Assembly: GCA_016124905.1 (NCBI GenBank)
Contig: WGMV01000007.1
Location: 1-53,076, forward strand
Direction: 5' to 3'
DNA: 53,076 nt
Origin: a bacterium
GTDB lineage: Bacteria; Pseudomonadota; Alphaproteobacteria; Rickettsiales; RI-342
In this document: positions 48,535 through 53,076 of the stretch, one piece after another
How the letters are laid out: every line of letters begins with the position of its first letter
Position numbering within the stretch: position 1 is the stretch's first letter
Made by a program: the position numbers and the translations under genes
The notes under the pieces: model-generated
Told to the model about the DNA's origin: nothing
Seen by the model: only the letters and a program-made list of their open reading frames with translations
Database searches by the model: none

Positions 48535-48807
48535 TCAGCCTTTCACAATGGCTTCAGCAATTCGCCGTAAAGCATCTACCCGACGACTCACACCTTGCTG
48601 CGACAAATCAAAACTTTGCATCCACACCATAGTTACAACTGCAAGGACTGAATCCATATTCATCTCCTCTTTAGACAGCTGACTTACAGCGTTAGCAATG
48701 CTTGTGGCTTCATCCTCATATTCATCAAGGGGCGCACCAGCTTCGATGAGGCCTTCAATGTCCTCATCAATAAGTAGTGAGTTAATATGCGATAATATAT
48801 TGCTCAT
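48535..48807 (-). CDS. Candidate immunity protein for the adjacent toxin
   Basis: The 90-residue product is acidic and helical. Its LIEAGAPLDEYEDEATSIANA segment resembles the G-x-P-x-D-E-Y-x-x-E pattern of DUF1871-like proteins, which occur as immunity proteins in polymorphic toxin loci. It starts 13 bases after the toxin gene on the same strand, with AAGGGA ahead of the ATG. Small size, acidity, position and low GC shared with the toxin tip all fit an immunity role, which is inferred. Confidence 0.55.
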   Translation of the reverse strand: MSNILSHINSLLIDEDIEGLIEAGAPLDEYEDEATSIANAVSQLSKEEMNMDSVLAVVTMVWMQSFDLSQQGVSRRVDALRRIAEAIVKG

Positions 48808-48820
48808 GTTTAGAGTTCCC

Positions 48821-49483
48821 TTATTGCTTGTGGCGCCAGAGCGTAATTACTTTACCTGCGTTTCTTCCTTCCATTTCCATAATTACGGTTACTCCGTTTT
48901 GTCCGCGGTAATGTATTTGTTTAGTTCCATATTTGCCTGTTTTAGCAAGAAAATTTCCAGTTTCTTTAGCAGATCTAATCGCATCTTCAATTTCTTGCGA
49001 AGATATATTTCGCTGTGAAATCCGAATCACACCATGATTGGTTAAAGAGCCAGGTTGTGAAGGGGCGGGTGACCTTGAGGTGCCTTTAATTAACTGTATG
49101 GCTAAGCGTATTGCTTGTGATCCCACTTTTAATATAGGAGCCAAAATTAATTCTGGATATACAGCTTCAATTGGCGGGTCATCTATATCCTTAACACTAC
49201 GATAATAATCCTCCGCCCAACACCTGCACCCCGCGGCCTCTCCAGGGTGCCCCGTCTTCGGCGGTTTGCTCCAGGCGAAAATCTTGCCGTCATTGGCCGC
49301 ATGTTCCGGGCGCACATGCGTATCGCCTGCCGTGTGCCAGATGTAATGTGTAGTCGGGTGGTCGCCCTCCAGCGCGGCCTCCACATCCTTCGGCAGTTTT
49401 TTGTTGCGCCCATGCTCGCCGTAATGCTTCACGGCTTTCAAAAATACGGGCGTATGCCCCCCACTTGGCGTTTGAGTTTCCAT
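48821..49483 (-). CDS. Orphan MuF-domain polymorphic toxin
   Basis: The 220-residue protein has an N-terminal MuF (phage head morphogenesis) segment: IWHTAGDTHVRPEHAANDGK (48-67), then PPKTGHPGEAAGCRCWAED, a typical C-terminal MuF signature. After a hydrophobic stretch (113-135) comes a tip domain of about 75 residues, starting GVIRISQRNISSQEIEDAIR and ending GKVITLWRHK, with a layout like DUF4258/BECR-fold RNase toxins. MuF domains joined to such tips are known phage-encoded polymorphic toxins, but no phage gene is near. GC falls sharply after codon 92. ATG at 49483 follows a GGGGTGG site; an upstream start at 49585 is possible. Confidence 0.6.
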   Translation of the reverse strand: METQTPSGGHTPVFLKAVKHYGEHGRNKKLPKDVEAALEGDHPTTHYIWHTAGDTHVRPEHAANDGKIFAWSKPPKTGHPGEAAGCRCWAEDYYRSVKDIDDPPIEAVYPELILAPILKVGSQAIRLAIQLIKGTSRSPAPSQPGSLTNHGVIRISQRNISSQEIEDAIRSAKETGNFLAKTGKYGTKQIHYRGQNGVTVIMEMEGRNAGKVITLWRHKQ

Positions 49484-49499
49484 TTTCCACCCCTTTGTT

Positions 49500-49617
49500 G
49501 CAGCTTGACGCCAGTCAGGCTGCAAGCAGCGCGACTGAGCGCCGCGCCTAATTGGCGCGTAAACCTGCTCAAAGAGCAGGCCCAAAAATGCATCATCTAA
49601 CCTTTGTTAGATGATGC
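49500..49617 (-). other. Run of four hairpins upstream of the toxin gene
   Basis: Four self-complementary blocks stand in a row: GCAGC/GCTGC with inner TGA/TCA (49500-49522), CGCGCC/GGCGCG (49543-49559), CCTGCTC/GAGCAGG (49563-49579), and the perfect 13-bp stem TGCATCATCTAAC/GTTAGATGATGCA (49588-49617). They precede the toxin start in its direction of transcription and could form a structured leader, or mark the border of an inserted module. Confidence 0.6.
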
Positions 49618-49664
49618 ATGAGCAGAAAATACCATCAAGGGTTGAACCCGCGAAGAGGGGTTTG

Positions 49665-49892
49665 CTAAATAATTTCCGTAAACCCCACCCGCCGCGCCGC
49701 CATCGCATCACCCGCATAGCCGCCCGCATCCACCACCACCTTCACGCCCGCCTCACGCGCCGCCCGCACCATCTCCCACACATACATCGCCCCCAGCACA
49801 CGCAACAGCCCCGGCGCCGTCCGCACCTCCCGCGCCCCCGCCGTCAGCTCTGCCTCCACGTCCTCGATGCTGCCGATGATACTGTGCTGCAT
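49665..49892 (-). CDS. Small orphan protein downstream of recJ
   Basis: The 75-residue product begins MQHSIIGSIEDVEAEL and has a second half VKVVVDAGGYAGDAMAARRVGF, recalling short alphaproteobacterial proteins with a C-G-D-A-x-G-x-A-x-A-A-L-R-x-G ending; that link is from memory and tentative. AGGAG lies before the ATG at 49892. It is on the recJ strand, separated from recJ by a five-hairpin repeat. Confidence 0.6.
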   Translation of the reverse strand: MQHSIIGSIEDVEAELTAGAREVRTAPGLLRVLGAMYVWEMVRAAREAGVKVVVDAGGYAGDAMAARRVGFTEII

Positions 49893-49901
49893 GGTTGCTC
49901 C

Positions 49902-50053
49902 TATGCGGGGGCGTTGCCCCCACACCCCCACCAAGGGTCTAGACCCTTGGATCCGTATTTCTTTAAGGATACCCCACAAAGGGGGGTATCCTTAAAGAAA
50001 AAGGGGTACAGGGGCCTGGGCCCCTGGCAGGGCGCGGGACAGCGTCCCGCATA
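49902..50053. repeat. Five-hairpin dispersed repeat, copy 2
   Basis: Hairpins: GCGGGGGC/GCCCCCAC (49905-49923), the perfect palindrome CCAAGGGTCTAGACCCTTGG (49931-49950), an 18-bp stem TTTCTTTAAGGATACCCC with its complement (49958-50000), CAGGGGC/GCCCCTG (50009-50026), and GCGGGAC/GTCCCGC (50034-50050). The borders TATGCGGG and CCCGCATA are inverted. It ends four bases from the recJ stop codon. Sequence is close to copy 3 except at the borders. Confidence 0.9.
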
Positions 50054-50056
50054 CCA

Positions 50057-51868
50057 TCACCCAACCAGCGCAATATCATCCACCAGCATCTCGGCCGAGG
50101 TGGTGCCCTGCCAGTGGTTGAGCCGCAGCTTGCCGGCCAGGTGCACGGTTTTGCCGGGCAGGGTGGGGAGGATGCGCTCCAGCTCCGTATCCTTGATGCG
50201 GAAGGCCATCGCCTTCAGGCGGGCTTTGTGGTTGGTCTGGTGGTCGGTGACGATGAGGCGGGCATGCTCGCCGTTTTTCAGCGTGTCTGCCACCAGCACA
50301 CGCGCATGCGGAATGACGATGGTCGGTTCCGGGTTGCTGGTGCCGAAGGGCGCGGCCTTGGCAAGCGTATGTACCAGGCTTTCCTGAATGCCGTTGGCGG
50401 CGATTGCCGCATCGATATAAAGCGGCGGCACATCGCCCAGCGCATCCACCGCTGCGCCCATGCGCTCGCACAAAAATGCATGCAGGTCGTCCAGCTTCTC
50501 CGCCTTCACGGTGAAGCCGCCCGCCATCGCATGCCCGCCGCCTGCTTCCACCAGCCCCATCGCTTTCGCTGCATGAATCGCCGCGCCGAAATCCACCCCC
50601 GTCACCGACCGCGCCGATGCCTTGCCGATGCCGTTCTCAAATGCGATGACGGCGGTAGGCCGGTAATACCGCTCCTTGATGCGCCCCGCGACAATGCCGA
50701 TTACCCCCGGGTGCCAGCCCTCGGCATGCGCGAAAATCACCGGCATCTGGCTTTGTCGTTTCGCCACCTGATCAAGCGCCTGTTCCAGCACCATCGCCTC
50801 AATGGCCATGCGCTCGCGGTTATAGCCGTCCAGCTCCGCGGCCAGCACCATCGCTTCGCCCACATCCTCGCAGCAAAGGATATCCGCGCCGAGGCTGCTT
50901 TTCCCCACGCGCCCGCCCGCATTGATGCGCGGCCCCAGCACAAAACCCAAGTGATAAGCCGTCATCACCTCCTGCACGCGCCCCACATCGCCCAGCGCCC
51001 GCAGCCCGATATTCTGCCGCTGCGCCAGCACCTTCAACCCTTGTGATACCAATGCGCGGTTCAGGCCCTTCAGCGGCACCACGTCGCACACCGTGCCGAG
51101 CGCCACCAGGTCCAGCAGCTGCATCAAGTCCGGCACATGCCTGTCTGCAAAAAACCCGCGCGCACGGAGTTCCCGCACCACCGCCACGGCGAGCATGAAA
51201 CTCACGCCCACCGCCGCCAGATACCCCAGCACCGGTGCGCCATCTTCCATCAATGCATCCGCGCGGTTGGGGTTCACCACCGCCACCGCCTCCGGCAGAC
51301 GCGGCTCACCCATATGGTGATCCACCACCACCACATCCATGCCCAACTGCTTCGCATGGGCCAGCGGCTCAAAACTCACCGCCCCGCAATCCACGGTGAT
51401 CACCAGCTTCACGCCCTGCGCGGCGAGCTTATCCATCGCCCCGATCGTCGGCCCATAGCCTTCCGCAATCCTGTCGGGGATATACACAATGGGTTCCACA
51501 CCCACCCCGCGCAGCAATCGCCGCAGCAATGCCGACGACGTCGCCCCGTCCACATCATAATCCCCGAAAATCGCAACCTTCTCGCCCGCCTGCACCGCAT
51601 CCGCCACGCGCTTCGCTGCTTTTTCCATATCCGCCAGCACAAACGGGTCCGGCATCTGCTCCTTCAGGCGCGGCGACAAAAACCCTTCCGCCTGCTCCAG
51701 CCCAACCCCGCGCGCGGATAAAATCCGCCCCACCATCTCCGGCACGCCCAGCCGCTGCGACATCGCCAGCGCCAGCCGTTCATCCACCCCGCGCAACATC
51801 CACTGCCGCCCGTACAATGACCGGCTAACACCCAGAAACGCCCGCTCGTCGTAGATCATCCGCTGCAT
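50057..51868 (-). CDS. recJ: Single-strand DNA exonuclease RecJ
   Basis: RecJ degrades 5'-ended single strands in RecF-pathway recombination and mismatch repair. The 603-residue product has the DHH-family motifs: FGDYDVDGATSSALL (101-115), VDCGAVS, and VVVDHHMGEP (DHH near residue 175), then the DHHA1 domain with GGGHAMAGGF. Upstream in-frame codons to 51919 fall inside the repeat and look non-coding, so ATG at 51868 is chosen (ATG at 51859 is an alternative). Five-hairpin repeats lie immediately on both sides. Confidence 0.95.
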   Translation of the reverse strand: MQRMIYDERAFLGVSRSLYGRQWMLRGVDERLALAMSQRLGVPEMVGRILSARGVGLEQAEGFLSPRLKEQMPDPFVLADMEKAAKRVADAVQAGEKVAIFGDYDVDGATSSALLRRLLRGVGVEPIVYIPDRIAEGYGPTIGAMDKLAAQGVKLVITVDCGAVSFEPLAHAKQLGMDVVVVDHHMGEPRLPEAVAVVNPNRADALMEDGAPVLGYLAAVGVSFMLAVAVVRELRARGFFADRHVPDLMQLLDLVALGTVCDVVPLKGLNRALVSQGLKVLAQRQNIGLRALGDVGRVQEVMTAYHLGFVLGPRINAGGRVGKSSLGADILCCEDVGEAMVLAAELDGYNRERMAIEAMVLEQALDQVAKRQSQMPVIFAHAEGWHPGVIGIVAGRIKERYYRPTAVIAFENGIGKASARSVTGVDFGAAIHAAKAMGLVEAGGGHAMAGGFTVKAEKLDDLHAFLCERMGAAVDALGDVPPLYIDAAIAANGIQESLVHTLAKAAPFGTSNPEPTIVIPHARVLVADTLKNGEHARLIVTDHQTNHKARLKAMAFRIKDTELERILPTLPGKTVHLAGKLRLNHWQGTTSAEMLVDDIALVG

Positions 51869-51885
51869 GACTATCTCCCGGTTGG

Positions 51886-52041
51886 TGACGCGGGGGCGTT
51901 GCCCCCACACCCCCACCAAGGGTCCAGACCCTTGGATCCATATATTTCTTTAAGGATACCCCGCAAAGGGGGGTATCCTTAAAGAAAATGGGGTACAGGG
52001 GACTAGTCCCCTGGCAGGGTGCGGGACAGCGTCCCGCGTCA
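51886..52041. repeat. Five-hairpin dispersed repeat, copy 3
   Basis: It has the same five-hairpin order as copy 2: a GGGGGC/GCCCCC stem, CAAGGGTC/GACCCTTG, the long stem TTTCTTTAAGGATACCCC with its complement, CAGGGGAC/GTCCCCTG and GCGGGAC/GTCCCGC. Borders are TGACGCGGG (51886-51894) and CCCGCGTCA (52033-52041), exact inverted copies. The right border contains the rpoN stop codon. The left border lies about 20 bases before the recJ start. Confidence 0.9.
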
Positions 52042-53076
52042 ACCCAACCCGGCCGTAATCTTACGCTGACGCCGCCGTTCAACCGAGGAACCGATGCCCA
52101 TCGCCTCACGGTATTTCATCACCGTGCGGCGGGCGATGTCGATGCCCATGGCTTCTAACGCTTCGGTGATGCTGTCGTCGGAAAGTGGCTTGTCGGCCGG
52201 CTCATTGGCAATCAGCTTTTGGATATGCGCCTTCACCGCTTCGGAACTCAGCGCATCGCCGTCCTGCTCCACGTGCGAGGTGAAGAAATACTTCAGGTCA
52301 TACGTCCCACGGGGGGAGGAGAGGGTCTTGCCCGTCGTCACGCGGCTCACTGTGCTTTCATGCACGCCGGTCACTTCCGCCACCTGCCGCAGCGTCAGCG
52401 GCTTGAGGTGCCGCACGCCGTATTTGAAGAACATGCTCTGCTTGGAAACAATCTCGGTCGCCACCGCAAGCAATGTGTTGGCCCGGCTGTCGATGGCCTT
52501 GATAAGCCAGTTGGCATGGTTCAGTTTTTCGTTCAGGAATTTCTTGGCCTCCGCCGCCCGCGCGGACCCCTCAATGCGCGAAACATAGCGCTGGTTGATG
52601 AGCACCTTCGGCAGCGTATCATGGTTCAGCGTCACGTCCCACCCGCCGGATTTATTTGCGCGGATGATCACATCCGGCGGCAGGATGGAGGTCTGCGAAT
52701 CGCCATACTGCAACCCCGGCTTGGGGTCGAGCGTGCGGATGGTCTTCAGCATCTCGCCGAGCTTTTCCTTGCTGACGCCGCAGGCCTTCGCCACCTGCTC
52801 AATCTCACCGCGCGCAATCAGCTCCAGCTTTTCCAGCATCACGCCGAAGGCCGGGGTGAACTCGCCCTTATCCTTCAACTGCAGCGCCAGACACTCCGCC
52901 AGGTTACGCGCGCAAACGCCCGCCGGGTCCAGCTCCTGAAGCGCTTCCAGCACTTCCTCCACGTCATCTTCCTCACAGCCGAGCGTGGTCGCCACCTGCT
53001 CCAGCGGGCCGTTGATGCTCGCCACCAGCGCCGTCAGCGACACGACGACGTGCCACCCTCGCACCCGCTTCGCAAG
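52039..53076 (-). CDS. rpoN: RNA polymerase sigma-54 factor, 5' end outside the window
   Basis: The visible 345 C-terminal codons cover the core-binding domain (LQELDPAGVCARNLAECLALQL, split here as LQELDPAGV and ARNLAECLAL), the DNA-binding helix-turn-helix (TLRQVAEVTGVHESTVSRVT) and the RpoN box ARRTVMKYREAMGI. Sigma-54 directs enhancer-dependent transcription. The gene runs off the right edge, so region I is missing. The first about 20 visible codons (RVRGWHVVVSLTALVASING) align poorly with the family and lack the usual acidic turn before GPLEQVA, which may reflect a sequence error or true divergence at the edge. Confidence 0.93.
   Translation of the reverse strand, partial: LAKRVRGWHVVVSLTALVASINGPLEQVATTLGCEEDDVEEVLEALQELDPAGVCARNLAECLALQLKDKGEFTPAFGVMLEKLELIARGEIEQVAKACGVSKEKLGEMLKTIRTLDPKPGLQYGDSQTSILPPDVIIRANKSGGWDVTLNHDTLPKVLINQRYVSRIEGSARAAEAKKFLNEKLNHANWLIKAIDSRANTLLAVATEIVSKQSMFFKYGVRHLKPLTLRQVAEVTGVHESTVSRVTTGKTLSSPRGTYDLKYFFTSHVEQDGDALSSEAVKAHIQKLIANEPADKPLSDDSITEALEAMGIDIARRTVMKYREAMGIGSSVERRRQRKITAGLG

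Noticed and set aside
48535-49617. Prophage remnant suggested by the MuF domain
   Set aside because: No integrase, terminase, portal, capsid or tail gene lies nearby; the neighbours are recJ, membrane proteins and DUF484.
49500-49617. tRNA or attachment site near the toxin
   Set aside because: No cloverleaf, T-loop consensus or acceptor stem could be drawn; the blocks are independent hairpins.

Overview
The window reads as a stretch of alphaproteobacterial chromosome of moderately high GC. It opens at dnaA, so the numbering may start at the conventional chromosome zero. The evidence is the dnaA, dnaN, recF, gyrB set, the purM/purN and DUF2066-PerM-Hda neighbourhood, an alphaproteobacterial-style Tad (Cpa) pilus operon, clpB, priA, recJ and rpoN. 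I cannot fix the order or genus. No tRNA, rRNA, CRISPR array, complete insertion sequence or prophage is visible.

Layout. (1) 1-9022: replication genes dnaA, dnaN, recF and gyrB. Three orphan genes sit between dnaA and dnaN, two of them small paralogous HExxH metallopeptidase-like proteins. (2) 9019-16510: a lineage-specific block with two full-length paralogous orphan proteins on either side of a degenerate subtilisin-like protein, then a lower-GC insert with a two-helix membrane protein and a small terminated transcript. (3) 16507-22368: clpB with a clear heat-shock (RpoH-type) promoter, followed by three acidic helical orphans that look related to each other. (4) 22392-30789: a DUF3108 protein, purM, a tiny membrane gene, purN, then DUF2066, PerM, Hda, a Rap1a/Tai-like secreted protein and an aminotransferase. 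Two very long palindromes punctuate this region, and one spans the start codon of hda. (5) 30792-41537: a lipoprotein, two large pilin-like proteins, and divergently a Tad operon cpaB-cpaC-cpaD-cpaE-cpaF-tadB-tadC, without a Flp pilin or prepilin peptidase in view. (6) 41644-48512: an MFS transporter, priA, a short transaldolase, a DUF484 protein and small membrane proteins. (7) 48535-49617: an orphan MuF-type polymorphic toxin with a candidate immunity gene. (8) 49665-53076: a small gene, recJ, and rpoN cut by the window edge. Two copies of a five-hairpin repeat bracket recJ, and a third, strongly diverged copy lies between recF and gyrB.

How the parts fit. DnaA initiation, its Hda-type inactivation through the DnaN clamp, and the clamp itself are all encoded here. 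A CtrA-like box lies upstream of dnaN and a weaker one upstream of the Tad operon, suggesting cell-cycle coupling of the kind known in Caulobacter; this is inference. The most unusual features are structured DNA or RNA elements at gene borders: the five-hairpin repeat with compensatory divergence, the 166-bp palindrome over the hda start, the 146-bp palindrome between purM and DUF2066, and a run of four hairpins before the toxin gene. Several orphan protein families also have no function I can recognise.
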